From assembly GCA_964006375.1 (NCBI GenBank), contig OZ023269.1:62669968-62733967 (forward strand): 64,000 bases of DNA, read 5' to 3'. Of the stretch, positions 22,241 to 33,761 are shown in pieces (the stretch's first letter is position 1; each line of letters starts with the position of its first letter). The notes under the pieces are model-generated. The model saw nothing but the letters and a program-made list of their open reading frames with translations. It made no database searches and was not told the DNA's origin. Origin of the DNA: Tillus elongatus. Its lineage: Eukaryota; Arthropoda; Insecta; Coleoptera; Cleridae. The position numbers and the translations under genes are program-made.

Positions 22241-23620
22241 TGCTCTAATACGAAAGAAGATATAACAATGGGGGGCAACTTGACGCAAATTTTTTTTCCA
22301 AATAAGGTGTGAATGATATCAATCGATAGCAAATCGTTAGTGCTTCACAGAAACACATTTTTTTTGTTAGTGGTCAAATACTTTATAAAAAACCAATGTA
22401 GTTCCATCGGCCAAAAATTACCTTTTTTGGTTCATAAAATACACTTTTTTTGTATGACTCGTTGGTTAGTGCATCGTAGGTGCTTTCGAGAACAACAAAA
22501 GTTTTCAATAGTGCTCTAATACAAAAGGAGATATACCAGAAAAAAAAAAGGGGGGGGGGGGTGTGGAGGTAAACTTGACCCTTTTTTTGCAAATTAGGTG
22601 TAAGTGGTATCACTTCATTTCAAATCGTTAATACTTCGCAGAAACACAATTTTTTTTGTTAGTGCTCGAATACTTTAGAAAAAACAAACATATTTCCGTC
22701 GGGGTAAAAACTATCTAAACTAAGGTTTATTATAATAAACATTATAATTTCTTAGCCTGTTGAAAATTGCTTTAAAACAGGACCCAAAACCTCTAGTTTT
22801 AACTGATTCTAGATTTATCATAAATCAGAATAAAAACCTTAAAAAAATCATGCGACAAGTCCCCCCCCCCCCGTTTTGTGTGTGTCTTTTATGAACTATT
22901 CACCCCGACGGAAAGTTTTTTGTTTGAACACGTTTGTTTTTCCTAAAGTATTCAAGCACTAACAAAAAATGTTGTGTTTCTACGAAGCACTAACGATTTG
23001 CTATTGAATGATATCACAAACACTTAATTTGCAAAAAAATCATGCGTCAAGTTGCCCCCCACGGTTTTTCTGATATATCTTCTTTTGTATTAGAGCACTA
23101 ACGAAAACTTTTGTTTTTCTCGAAAGCACTAACGATGCACTAACCAGCGAGTCATAGAGAAAATGTGTATTTTATCAACGCAAAAAAAAGGTTTGAAGTC
23201 CACGGGACATCGACTGTTTTTTCTAAAGTATTTGAGCACTTACAAAAAAATTTGTGTTTCTCAGAAGCACTACCGATTTGCTATCGATTGATATCATCCG
23301 CAACTTATTTGCAAAAAACATGCGTCAAGTTGTCCCGCCCCCACAGTGTTTCTGGCATATCTCCTTTTGTATTAGAGCACTAACGAAATTTTTTATTTTT
23401 CTCGAAAGCAATACGGATGCACTAACCAACTAGTCAAACAAAAAATGTTTATTTCATGAACTAAAAAAGATAGTCTTCACCCCGACGGAAAAATGTTTGT
23501 TTTTTCTAAAGTATTTAAGCACTAACAAAAAATGTTGTGTTTCTGCGAAGCATTAACGATTTGCTATTGAATGATACCACTTACAGTCAATTTGCAAAAA
23601 ATCATGCGTAAAGTTGACAT
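22205..23620. repeat. Inverted array of ~330-bp units
   Basis: 22205-22710 contains about one and a half units in one direction, 22885-23620 about two units in the other, around a unique centre (22715-22880). Diagnostic words are TCGTTAGTGCTTTCGAG, TTAGTGCTCTAATACAAAAGG, GGGGGCAACTTGACGCA, CAATAGCAAATCGTTAGTG and CCGTCGGGGT, with complements in the right half. Runs of about ten G (22551-22560) and twelve C (22861-22872) lie near the centre. Confidence 0.85.
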
Positions 23621-23627
23621 TGAAAAG

Positions 23628-24541
<914 letters not shown>

Positions 24542-25015
24542 AACCACGTTAGAAAAGTTTCACACGCTGTACAGCCAAAGGTCAAGATATAGGTCGCACA
24601 TTGAGATCACTTATTACAAATTATATTCCTTGAAACGGAATGAAGATCTCATTTCAAGCATTTTAAAAGTGGTTTGTCATTTGAAGATAATTAAAGTGAA
24701 CAAGTGTGTCTAGTCTTGTGGGAACGTATCTGCCAGAGCACCGATCTGAAATATCCTAGACGACAAAGAACCAGATGGTGAAATGTAGACATGTAGACAT
24801 GCTATTTGAGGGCAGGTAATAAATCTTCGGCCTTTTTGTCATGAATATGCCAATATTTAGATTTGTACTATGCAAATGGCATTATTTTTGCAGTCATAGG
24901 AATGTCGCTGAAAATTACGTATTAATTTTTCCAGTAAACATTTAATTTGCCTATACGTTTCTAGAGTAAAGACGTTAATTGTAATTATCTGTGTCCTTGT
25001 TTTATGAAATAATTA

Positions 25016-25905
25016 GGTGGCACGTTTACTAGTTACTAGTACTAGTACAGAAAATGCTGGTGGAGCTGCTGATGGTGGTGGCATACTTTTTTACACGTGT
25101 ACGTGTACCAGGTGTCTGGTCTCTTTGGGCATATTTTATTGTGCCTATATATGGATGTTCTCAACATTTGTTTCTTACAGCACGGACATGCAACCTTCCT
25201 CCTGTCGTATGTGTATTGCCATTTTAAGAAATTTTCTTGACTTTCTCAGGAGTGCGCGTTGTACGGCAGCCATTTTTCCAAGTTTTGACCGTTTTTGATG
25301 AAACATTTGTCACAACAGCTTCTCTTCATTGGTGGATATCATTTTAAACCAATGGCACAAAAACGAAGACCCTCATCATCCAGTTCTTGCTTGTCATCTG
25401 GTGTTGGAGGTTGTGGCGGTGGTGATAGTGTTGTTGGTCGCGTGATGATTTGCCCTTCACTCGCTTTTTGATTTGTTTCCGTAACGTGTTACTTCGACAA
25501 AAACACAGAGCCTTGTGATGTGGTTGCTTCAGCAGTGTCTTGTTGTTGTTGGTGTTGTGGCGATATTAGGCTGGTGGCTGTTATGGTGAATGCATCACCT
25601 TCGACGGACCGCTTATTGCTCTGATACATCTTATACATCCGACCATACTTCTTCGAACGTCAAAAGCGACAACTTTCTAAACGGAACATGATAGTCTCTG
25701 TCCAACCCGGAGAATGTAAGGCCCACTTTGGTGTCGGTGTTCAAGTCTCAAATAGCATGCCGTTCTTAAGCCATTGTTCAGGCTCATTGATCCCACTGCT
25801 ATTAATCGGATTCAACTTGATATGTACCATATTCTGTATAAGATTAAAACGATTGTTTCTTGTTGTCGACTCATCAACAATAAAAACGCCATAACCACAA
25901 GTCTT
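25016..25905 (-). pseudogene. Cys/His zinc-finger element protein, broken
   Basis: One minus-strand frame runs from MFRLESC (25689) to about 25010 with several in-frame stops. It holds SKKYGRMYKMYQSN, a Gln/Ser/Thr linker (SPQHQQQQDTAEATTSQG), a Pro-rich acidic part (LSPPPQPPTPDDKQELDDEG), KRSCCDKCF and a C-terminal finger, ACPCCKKQMLRTSIYRHNKIC (C-x2-C...H-x4-C). Upstream, 25929-25741 encodes GYGVFIVDESTTRNNRF and LNPINSSGINEPEQWLK in another frame. The stops (TGA, TAA, TGA, TGA) are shared with the copy at 51389-52290, so the gene was dead before duplication. I do not recognise the family; nucleic-acid binding is plausible from the finger. Confidence 0.4.
25780..25905. repeat. Direct repeat within block A (first copy)
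   Basis: Contains ATTGATCCCACTGCTATT, ATTCAACTTGA, AAGATTAAAACGA and TTCTTGTTGTCGACTCA. A second copy lies at 27227-27345 with ATTGATGCCACTGCTATT and the same words, about 80% identical by eye. Confidence 0.85.
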
Positions 25906-25916
25906 TACGTATTTAA

Positions 25917-25953
25917 CAATCACACACACACACCATCACACACACACACACAC
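25917..25953. repeat. (CA)n microsatellite
   Basis: Short (AC) run with one TCATC-like interruption; expanded to about 60 bp in copy 2 (52294-52354). Confidence 0.95.
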
Positions 25954-26589
25954 ACGCCCCCCAATAGGTTATAGCTGTTGCACTGTACGACAGCTGAATA
26001 CAAGTTTTGTTTAAAGACATATATAGAGAGGACTGTTGTTTGGAATAACAAAATAGACAGGTAGAGTTTGTTTGCTAACCATTCATGACAGATGTCTGAC
26101 ATCTAACTTTCTGTCTGAGCTTGCGCACGTGTGTTAACATCTATTTATGAGTGATATAAGAGATGGAAGAGGCCCCCAATGGGTAATAGAAGTAGCAAAG
26201 TAGCACTGTATGACAGTTGAATGGCGTTCTCACGTGCCTTATCACAGTCGAATTGAGGTACTTTTGTCGTAAATATATAGAGTTTTACTTCACATGTATC
26301 GCAAACGTGTTTGCTAATACAAATAGATATAAACTAAACACATGTTGTTTTTCAGTCTAGTCTTAGGTAAAAAAATTAATGGTGTCAACATGTCTAAATT
26401 GCTGTTCACACACACTCTTAAGCTCATTCCAAATTGAGTTGTCACAGACACAGGAGGTGCGTCAGTTTGCACTCCAACTAAAGCTGTTGCTCTAAGACCC
26501 AAAAGTGCTCTGCTAGCAGTACAAAAATGCCATTGGCGAGTGTTTTATGTCAAATATTGGAGGAGTAGCTTTGAATCGATGACCTATGG

Positions 26590-27000
26590 TGTGTGTGTGT
26601 GTGTGTATGTGTGTATCTAACTGACAGGTATATCTATATGTTACGTCTTTTGTTCTAACTAATCTGTCTGTTTGTTTTCATCAAACAACAATAACAGCAG
26701 TGCACCATCTATCAGGGTTATCAACCATTGAAGGACCCTATATGTGTGTATCCAACCGTTTTTTGGTATATATGTATCTACCTGTCCGTTTGTTTGTGTT
26801 CAACTATCGTGTATGCCATCAAACAACAAGTGCGGCATCTATAAGGTATCAAACCATAACGGCTTCTATATGTGATTCAAAGCATTAGGCTGTCTGTCTG
26901 TCTTTTTGGTACTCAAATCTGCTGTCAGTCTAAGCAAATACATCTAAATTTCATAACCTATGTCGCATATGTCCTTTCAAACAACAACTTGCGCAAGTGC
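26590..27000. repeat. Degenerate tandem repeat with TG runs
   Basis: Loosely repeated units of about 130-150 bp sharing TGTCTGTTTG, ATCAAACAACAA, GTATCTA and TATATGTG words, preceded by a GTGTGTGT run (26590-26614). No coding content recognised. Confidence 0.5.
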
Positions 27001-27226
27001 CAACAGGAACGAGGTCACACACTTCCAATCATGTATTAGTTTATGTCTGTGTGTTTACGTTTATCTGCTTTTTAGATGGATGGGATACACTATTTTTCTT
27101 TGTACCATGTGATATGTTTTCTGCTGTATGTCGTACTAATTTCAGAGGGTGAAACCGGTCTTTGTTTTGATTATAGTGTATAGTATAATGTGTGTGTATG
27201 TGTGTGGGCGCGCGCGACATGTGTAG

Positions 27227-27345
27227 GATCATTGATGCCACTGCTATTGAGTGGATTCAACTTGAAACTCAGTATTCTGTACAAGATTAAAACGACAGTT
27301 TCTTGTTGTCGACTCACCAACAATTGAAAACGCCATAGCAACAAG
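27227..27345. repeat. Direct repeat within block A (second copy)
   Basis: Partner of 25780-25905. It lies just downstream of the truncated polymerase fragment on the minus strand. Confidence 0.8.
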
Positions 27346-27445
27346 TTATCTAACTAAAATTTCTTACTTTTTTGAATGCTAACACAAGACTGGTTTGTGT
27401 CAGTTGTCATGTTTCAAACAACAGAGTTTATGTTGATTGATATAC

Positions 27446-27450
<5 letters not shown>

Positions 27451-27540
<90 letters not shown>
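27451..27540. repeat. (AT)n microsatellite
   Basis: About 90 bp; it interrupts the polymerase-like reading frame directly after TNFEYI. Confidence 0.98.
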
Positions 27541-27544
<4 letters not shown>

Positions 27545-27840
27545 AATTGGTTAAAACAGGAACATTGTTGTTTTGAGTATTGAACGATTTTATTTCTTTT
27601 CTATTTTGAATTTGAAGCACATACAAACCAAACAGTTCTAAATTCATTTTAGTCGTATCATATTTAGCTAAATCAGCTTCAATCAGGTGAAACACTTTAT
27701 GTTCCATAAACTGTTTAATATCAATACTTTTTTCGTATATACAATAAGTAGCCATTTTGTTTCTAAAAGCTTGTGATAACAGATAAACTTTTTCGACTTG
27801 CCACGACTCAGCTACTTTCGACTTGTGTATTTCACTTCAC
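27541..27840 (-). pseudogene. DNA polymerase B N-terminal fragment, block A
   Basis: The minus strand from about 27840 reads HKSKVAESWQVEKVYLLSQ, then MATYCIYEKSIDIKQFMEHK, LAKYDTTKMNLELFGLYVLQ and NRKEIKSFNTQNNNV, ending in the AT tract. It aligns with 1118-1500 (HKSEVCEPWEVEKVHLLAQ ... NLELFGRYVLQNENRKVIK) along its whole length, so both are the same gene. The protein is cut by the microsatellite exactly where the first copy continues with YQELTKEIY. The conserved LPRT-tail gene lies upstream, as in the first copy. Confidence 0.5.
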
Positions 27841-28007
27841 AAATGTCAAGAAAATGCACTACTTTTCATTTGTATCGAGCAAGATTAAGAGTACCTCGTT
27901 TTGTTAGACATCGTATCTTAATCAAGGTTGCTCAGCTGCTTAACAAAATACAATCATTTTCCTTTATATATTAAACATATAAATATATAAATATATAAAT
28001 ATATGCC

Positions 28008-28008
<1 letters not shown>

Positions 28009-28057
<49 letters not shown>
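28009..28057. repeat. (AT)n microsatellite
   Basis: About 48 bp, inside the ~140-bp stretch missing from copy 2. Confidence 0.95.
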
Positions 28058-28058
<1 letters not shown>

Positions 28059-28197
28059 TAAATATGATATATGGTTTTTAACGAAGTATTGCATTTAATC
28101 TAAAAGTAAATCAACACAAATACAGTTAAACATATAAGGAAACCAGTTGATATAAATATAAAAAATAACTTGATGTAAACAGATAAGAATCAGTTAA

Positions 28198-29039
28198 TAT
28201 GAGAATTCGTTGCCGTGGCTGCCATCAGGCACGTAAGTTTATAACGCACTATATTAGTCTTAATCTTAGACGTGTCGTATGTTGTAACTTCAACCAGTTC
28301 ACCGTTGTGTAGAAGTGTTCTTGGAAGTCCTGACTATTGGGTGCAGTTGTCAGTATCGAGACAGATTCGAACTTCTTTTCATTTGGTGGTTCATAAATAT
28401 AAGACACATCTTGACGGTGCTGTAAGGATGATAAAAGTTGCTTTCAAATGGGCCATTGTATATAGTGTGTATTTTTTTGAAACGACTTCGTATTTGCTTC
28501 TGTGCAAAGTGTAAGCACTCCAACATACAAACTCGGAATGATGGTTGATATCTTTAAACATAATATTTATTAGCTTCACAAATTCATGGTCACATGCTAG
28601 CTCCTTCTTATTAACACATTTGAGAACATCAGCAACACAATACGCAATACTTTGATATTCGACTTAGTGATTACTAAGTCGAATATCAAAGTTTAAATCA
28701 GTTAAAAATTTTAATCTTTTGTTGATGATTTCAACCACATCTAAACGTTTTTCAGTTAAATCAGAGTCATCTGAGGCTAATACACCCTTACTGTTTTGTG
28801 TTTTAATAGGCTTGACGGCATATATTCCAACATTTTCAGGTTGCTTCCTCGGGTGTTAAATTAAAATATTCCCATTCCCATGAACCAGATGAGATTTTTA
28901 TATTTGAATTTGATAGGTACAGGTTTGTATTTAAAATTTTAATTGTTGGAATAAAGCAAGCAGCTTTTGGTATATCAATTGCGACGCTTAGGGATGGATC
29001 AATAGCATGAATAATGCTTTGCCGTACAGCTGCATTCAT
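28198..29039 (-). pseudogene. Unidentified virus-like element gene, block A
   Basis: The start at 29039 gives MNAAVRQSIIHAIDPSLSVA with KAACFIPTIKILNTNLYL and SSGSWEWEYFNLTPEE. A frameshift leads to the segment KPIKTQNSKGVLA...DDSDLTE and INKRLKFLTDLNFDIRLS, then after a stop to KLINIMFKDINHHSEFVCW, SKYEVVSKKYTLYTMAHLK and finally SGLPRTLLHNGELVEV with SKIKTNIV. The tail is the same as at 719-814. Length before damage would be about 280 residues. I cannot assign a family; conserved position upstream of the polymerase N-terminus suggests a replication or structural gene of the element. Confidence 0.4.
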
Positions 29040-29377
29040 TTGGTTCCAATAACAATCCTCACAAGCTTCGTCTTAATAGTTATGAAGACCTCATGTCCAT
29101 CTTAACATCCATGTTGAAGCAAGTTGAGCAAGTACACTAATATAAGTACTAAGTATAACTACTGCGAGCAGACCGCTGAACTAAGCTTACTGCGAATGTA
29201 AAGTAAGTGTTGTTTAGGTATATTTGTCTATAATACTTCTATTCATCTCACATAGTCATTTATTGGGAAAAAGCGATCGATAACAAAAACACTGAAGGTT
29301 GTAATGATAACAATAATGATATTTATTTGCCTATAAAATCACATTACATGAAAAACGTTTGCCAACAACAAATAAAA

Positions 29378-29381
29378 GTAT
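29378..29381. repeat. Gypsy-1 target-site duplication, left (GTAT)
   Basis: GTAT precedes the 5' LTR and follows the 3' LTR at 35944-35947; the uninterrupted site (AAAGTATTTTTAA) survives in copy 2 near 55640. Confidence 0.9.
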
Positions 29382-29850
29382 TGTTACAAAGCACTTTAAT
29401 AGACGTAGGTGCGGTGTTGCCACATCTCCAGAACTTCCCCAACATCTGGGCATTTTTGAACAATCTGGCAACACCGCCTCCCCACCCCCCTGGGGGTGCC
29501 TGGGGTGACCCCCCTCAGGCGAAGTCTCAACCCTCTAGGACCAGAAATAACGAAGTTACCAACTTGTACCCCGTCGGAACGGATAACTGAGGTCTGCACA
29601 TTCCGAACACTCTGTATATACACCCTGTACGCGCAGAGAACCCTTACACCCTGTATACGCAGAGAGATCTTATATTACGAGAAACACCTCTTGTGTAACA
29701 TAGGAGTGATGACCACATTTGGATCACCTGTATATACATCCCCCTGTATACACACGAGACCGATCTGTATTCACAGAACCTTCTAGTAAGAGAAGGTCCT
29801 GGAACCTTCTGGAATGGAATGCCCCAGAACGAGGTGGAAGGTACGGCGAG

Positions 29851-29888
29851 TATATAAACGCGAAAGCAAGCCAGCCAGACAGTTCAGT
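29851..29888 (+). promoter_or_regulatory. Gypsy-1 core promoter
   Basis: TATATAAA at 29851-29858 and TCAGT at 29884-29888, about 33-35 bases apart, the usual spacing for a TATA plus initiator promoter. An identical arrangement occurs in the other LTRs. Confidence 0.7.
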
Positions 29889-30117
29889 AAGAGAATGTTG
29901 GAGTGACTAGAAGAAGAAGTAACTAGTGTGAAGTAGAGACCGTAGTTTCAGTATAGTGACTTGTGTGCAGATTAGTAACCAGTGTAAGGCCAGATAAACT
30001 AAGTGTTTTGTGAGAGAGACGTTCTAGATCTTTGTTGTATCCATATTTAGACAGTAAATTAAGTGTTTTGTGAGAGAGACATTCTAGAACTTTTAATGTA
30101 TCCATATTTATATAGTA

Positions 30118-30123
30118 AATAAA
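30118..30123 (+). terminator. Gypsy-1 LTR polyadenylation signal
   Basis: AATAAA followed by GTTGTTTTGTT (GT-rich), as expected near the R/U5 boundary of an LTR. Confidence 0.6.
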
Positions 30124-30182
30124 GTTGTTTTGTTAAAATTTAAAGTCTCACTTATCCAGAACCCGGAGAAAACGTAACAATT

Positions 30183-30200
30183 TGGTGTCAGAAGTGGGAT
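30183..30200 (+). promoter_or_regulatory. Primer-binding site, tRNA-Leu type
   Basis: TGGTGTCAGAAGTGGGAT, three bases after the LTR. It is complementary over 18 bases to the 3' end of animal tRNA-Leu including CCA (known tRNA sequence). Confidence 0.75.
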
Positions 30201-30237
30201 AAGTGAGTGAAGAAGTGGACAACTAAGCTAGCTGTAA

Positions 30238-31379
30238 ATGGTAAACACTAGATGGACTGACTACGACGAGATGGCTGAAATCAAAGAGTTGATGGACTTA
30301 CTGAAAAAACAACGCGAAGAAGACAAAGAAGAACTCAAAAAGCAACGCGAAGAAGACGAACAACGACGACAAGAAGATAAAGAACACCTCCGAAGTATGT
30401 TCCACAATATGAGAGTCGATGTAAAAGAAGAAATTGAACAGATCAACGAACAAACGAAAATGTGGACAAGAAAGTAGAAAATGTGGACAGGAAAGTAGAA
30501 AATGTAACAGAGGATTTGAATAAACAATGGGAAGAAGTGGAAGGGTTGAAAGAACAAATAAAGATGATTATGAAAGGCACAGAAATCAGACATAGAGAAC
30601 TGACAGAACAGGTGATGGGCCAGACTGATAGAACTCAACCAAGAGGAGTTACTGGAATGTCCCAAGTTCAAAATCGTCCGGAAGAAGATATGCCAGTCGT
30701 GCAGCAGCATCATGGAACCTTGAAGCCGCCGACTTTTGACGGAGAAACATCGTGGCCCATGTACAGGAGGCAGTTTGAGGCGGCAGCTCTCAGCAATGGG
30801 TGGAGCAAACAACAGGCAGCAACTGCTCTAATTCTCTCGCTTCGAGGTAAAGCCCTAGAAATCATCCAGAACATCCCGGAGTCGAAACAGCAAAACTACT
30901 TAACAGTGATACAGGCCCTAGATTTGAGATATGGCAACAAGTACATGAGCCAAGTCTACCAGACACAACTAAAGACAAGAGTCCAGAAGCCAAATGAGAC
31001 TCTGCAAGAATTTAGTGCCGAAGTGGAGAAACTTGTGCGACTGGCATATCCCCAAGCCCCAGAAGAATTTGTCAACCAGGTCACCGTCCAGACCTTCATC
31101 GATGGGGTACTTGACAATGAAATGCAACAAGCTTTAAGGCTCGGAAGGTTCAAAACACTTACAGACTGTGTAATTTATGGCTTGGAATTTGAAGCAGCGA
31201 AGAATGCATCTCAACCTCGCCGCAACAGGCTGCGCGAAGTGAAGGAGATAGAGGACTTTGCAGACACGACAGCAGAACTAAGGCAAGAAATGAAGTTGAT
31301 AAAAGAAGCCATAAGCAAGCTCACTGTACCGGTTGGAGCACGTAAGACGAAAACAGATTGGTCCCACATAGAATGCTAA
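30238..31379 (+). pseudogene. gag: Gypsy-1 Gag
   Basis: Begins MVNTRWTDYDEMAEIKEL at the first ATG after the primer site. The first 80 codons are a Lys/Glu-rich coiled coil (KKQREEDKEELKKQREED). A one-base frameshift near 30455-30475 moves to the frame that continues NVDRKVENVTEDLNKQWEEV and the capsid part (PTFDGETSWPMYRRQFEAAA, ALILSLRGKALEIIQNIPE, FIDGVLDNEMQQALRLG, LEFEAAKNAS). The zinc knuckle at 31374-31415 reads C-stop-K-C-GRKGH-ISRQ-C: TAA replaces its second residue. Pol follows in the same frame, so the element probably makes a single Gag-Pol polyprotein. Confidence 0.85.
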
Positions 31380-33761
31380 AAGTGTGGTAGGAAAGGGCAC
31401 ATAAGTAGGCAGTGCTCACAAACCCAACAGGTAGCTCGCAGAAGACAAGAATACACCAACAGGGAGCGCCATCAGGGAAAACGACCTGACGCCAGTGTAG
31501 GTGGGCGACACGTGGCATGCGAGACCCAAGGCCCCAAAGTCAGGGTCTCCACTATCCGACGCTACCACGAGAGCCTCGTTATACCTGGCAGCATAGACGG
31601 AAGACAATGCAGTTTCACCATCGATACTGGCGCCACTAGATCCGTTGTACGCCCAGACATGTTGCAAAATATGTCGTCACTCACGACCAACAAACAGCCT
31701 GTGTTGGAGACAGCGAAAGGAGATAGGATATCCGTGCATGAAGAGGCCATTGTTTACATTAAGCTTGGCAGTACTGAGCTGCAGGTAAAGGCTGTCGTCG
31801 CAGAAATCGTCGACGAATTTATTCTGGGCTTGGATTTAATGGAAGAATTTGATGTCATTTCAGTAGACTTCCAAAATAAGATCTTGAGAATCGGCAACGA
31901 AGAGTTGTATTTATCTCCACCAACGGGCGAAGCTAATCCCAGGGTGAGACTTATTGTCGACGAAGATACACGGATTCCTGGTAACAGTGAGAAGATTGTC
32001 AGAGCCAGACTAGAGAAGAAATTTGATGGTATGAATGCTCTCATAGCGGAGCCCCTAAAAGATAGACATGATGGTGCCCTTGTCGCACGTTGCTTAGTAG
32101 ACCCGAAGAGGACAATACCCATAAGAGTGGCTAACGTACAAACTAACAGGGTCACACTGAAGAGAGGCGAAGTTATCGCCACTTGCGAACCCATTGACCG
32201 AGTGACGTTGTCCAAAAACGTGACACCCACTGTATTAGACAGAAGACTGCCAGTAGAGATAGTAGAACGGTTCAAGAATTCATGGGGTCAATTGAACGAC
32301 ATGGAGATGGAAATGGTCCTGAAGTTCATATTGGAGGAGGCCGATATTTTCGCTCAAGATAAAATAACAGGTCGTACGAGTCTAGTGCAACACAGAATTA
32401 ATACTGGCGACGCAAGACCAATTAGACAGCCGCCAAGAAGACTGCCTTTTGCCAAGCAATCAGAAATCAAGGCGATGGTTAACGAAATGCTGGAAGATGG
32501 TGTGATCGAGGAGTCTAATAGTCCTTGGTCGTCCCCAGTAGTTTTGGTCACCAAGAAAGACGGCACTATGAGATTTTGCGTGGACTATAGGAAGCTGAAT
32601 GACGTCACCAAGAAAGACAGTTATCCCCTGCCCCGGATCGACGACACTTTGAACACTTTGGCCGGATCAAAGTGGTTCTCTACATTAGACCTGAAAAGTG
32701 GCTACTGGCAAGTAGAACTCCATAAAGAGGATAAGGAGAAGACTGCTTTTTCAACCGGGAATGGGTTGTACCAATTCAAGGTCATGCCATTCGGCTTATG
32801 TAATGCTCCTGCCACCTTCGAGCGACTAATGGAGTTAGTGCTGAGAGGACTGACATGGGAAACATGCCTGGTGTATCTCGACGATGTCATGGTGATTGGA
32901 AGGACTTTCGATGAACACCTGTCGAATCTGAAGCAAGTTTTCTCCAGGCTGAGAGGTGCCAATCTGCAACTCAATCCCAAGAAATGCGTCCTCTTCCAGA
33001 AGAAAGTGAGTTTCCTCGGACATGTCGTTTCTGAGAAAGGGATAGAAACTGATCCAGAGAAAATAAAGGCAGTAAGAGACTGGCCTGTGCCGAGGAACAA
33101 ACATGAGGTCAGAAGTTTTCTGGGACTTTGCAGCTATTACCGACGCTTTGTGAAGTACTTCAGCAGCATTGCGAAACCTCTGCATAGCCTGACTGAAAAT
33201 AAGGCCGAGTTCATCTGGTCACCAGATTGCCAAGAGTCTTTTAGAGAACTCAAACATCGTCTTCTCACTGCTCCTATACTGGCTTATCCTCAGGACGAAG
33301 GACTGTTCATACTGGACACCGATGCTTCCCAGTATGGTATCGGGGCAGTACTCTCGCAGCTCCGAGCCGGAGAAGAAGTTGTGATAGGCTACTTCAGCAA
33401 AACGTTCGGAAAAGCAGAACGGAATTACTGTGTAACCCGGAAAGAACTGCTGGCAGTTGTAAGATCCATCGAACATTTCCATAGCTTCCTGTACGGAAGA
33501 ACATTCCGCGTGAGGTCAGATCACTCTGCTTTGCAATGGCTTCTGAACTTTAGAAATCCCGAAGGACAGATAGCACGATGGATAGAGAAACTGCAGAGCT
33601 ACGACTTCCGGATTGAACATCGAAGAGGAAGAAGTCACGCCAATGCAGACAGCCTGTCAAGAAGGCCATGTTCAGTGCATGAATGCAAATTTTGCGAGCG
33701 ACAAGAGAACAAAGAGACCGACAAAGTAATTCATCAGATCAAACAACTGGTGACGGAATAG
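31380..33761 (+). pseudogene. pol: Gypsy-1 Pol: protease, RT and RNase H
   Basis: The ATG-initiated part starts at 31512 (749 codons), but the frame is open from the zinc knuckle. Relative to that ATG: protease with FTIDTGATRSVV at residues 36-47; RT with FCVDYRKLNDV, FSTLDLKSGYWQVEL, MPFGLCNAPATFERLM and YLDD at 455-458; RNase H with [25 protein letters not shown] and [10 protein letters not shown]. It ends QLVTE at a TAG (33759-33761), after which the same frame continues into integrase. The same TAG is in the duplicated copy at 39956-39958, so it predates the duplication. All visible catalytic residues are intact. Confidence 0.95.

Larger units (their letters stand above)
24542..29381. repeat. 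Block A, copy 1 of a segmental duplication
   Basis: Nearly identical to 50914-55642 at an offset of about 26372. By eye most 60-base lines differ at none to two positions, with larger differences at (CA)n, (AT)n and a ~140-bp stretch (28010-28140) absent from copy 2. It starts at AACCACGTTAG and ends at the gypsy-1 insertion. Confidence 0.95.
29382..30179 (+). repeat. Gypsy-1 5' LTR
   Basis: TGTTACAAAG...ACGTAACA, 798 bp. It contains a TATA box TATATAAA at 29851, an initiator-like TCAGT at 29884-29888, two tandem ~60-bp repeats (AAGTGTTTTGTGAGAGAGAC at 30000 and 30060) and AATAAA at 30118-30123. Confidence 0.95.

Noticed and set aside
26314..26502. Possible aspartic protease segment (VGVQTDAPPVSVTT) on the minus strand
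   Set aside because: The D-S/T-G triad is absent and surrounding frames show no retroviral context.
29327..29910. ORFs of 63-96 codons in the gypsy-1 LTRs (also at 35173-35550 and 41372-41749)
   Set aside because: They lie across LTR regulatory sequence, change length between LTR copies and encode no known motif.
31754..33482. Antisense ORFs within gypsy-1 pol (up to 173 codons)
   Set aside because: Shadows of the conserved pol frame on the opposite strand; they recur only where pol is duplicated.
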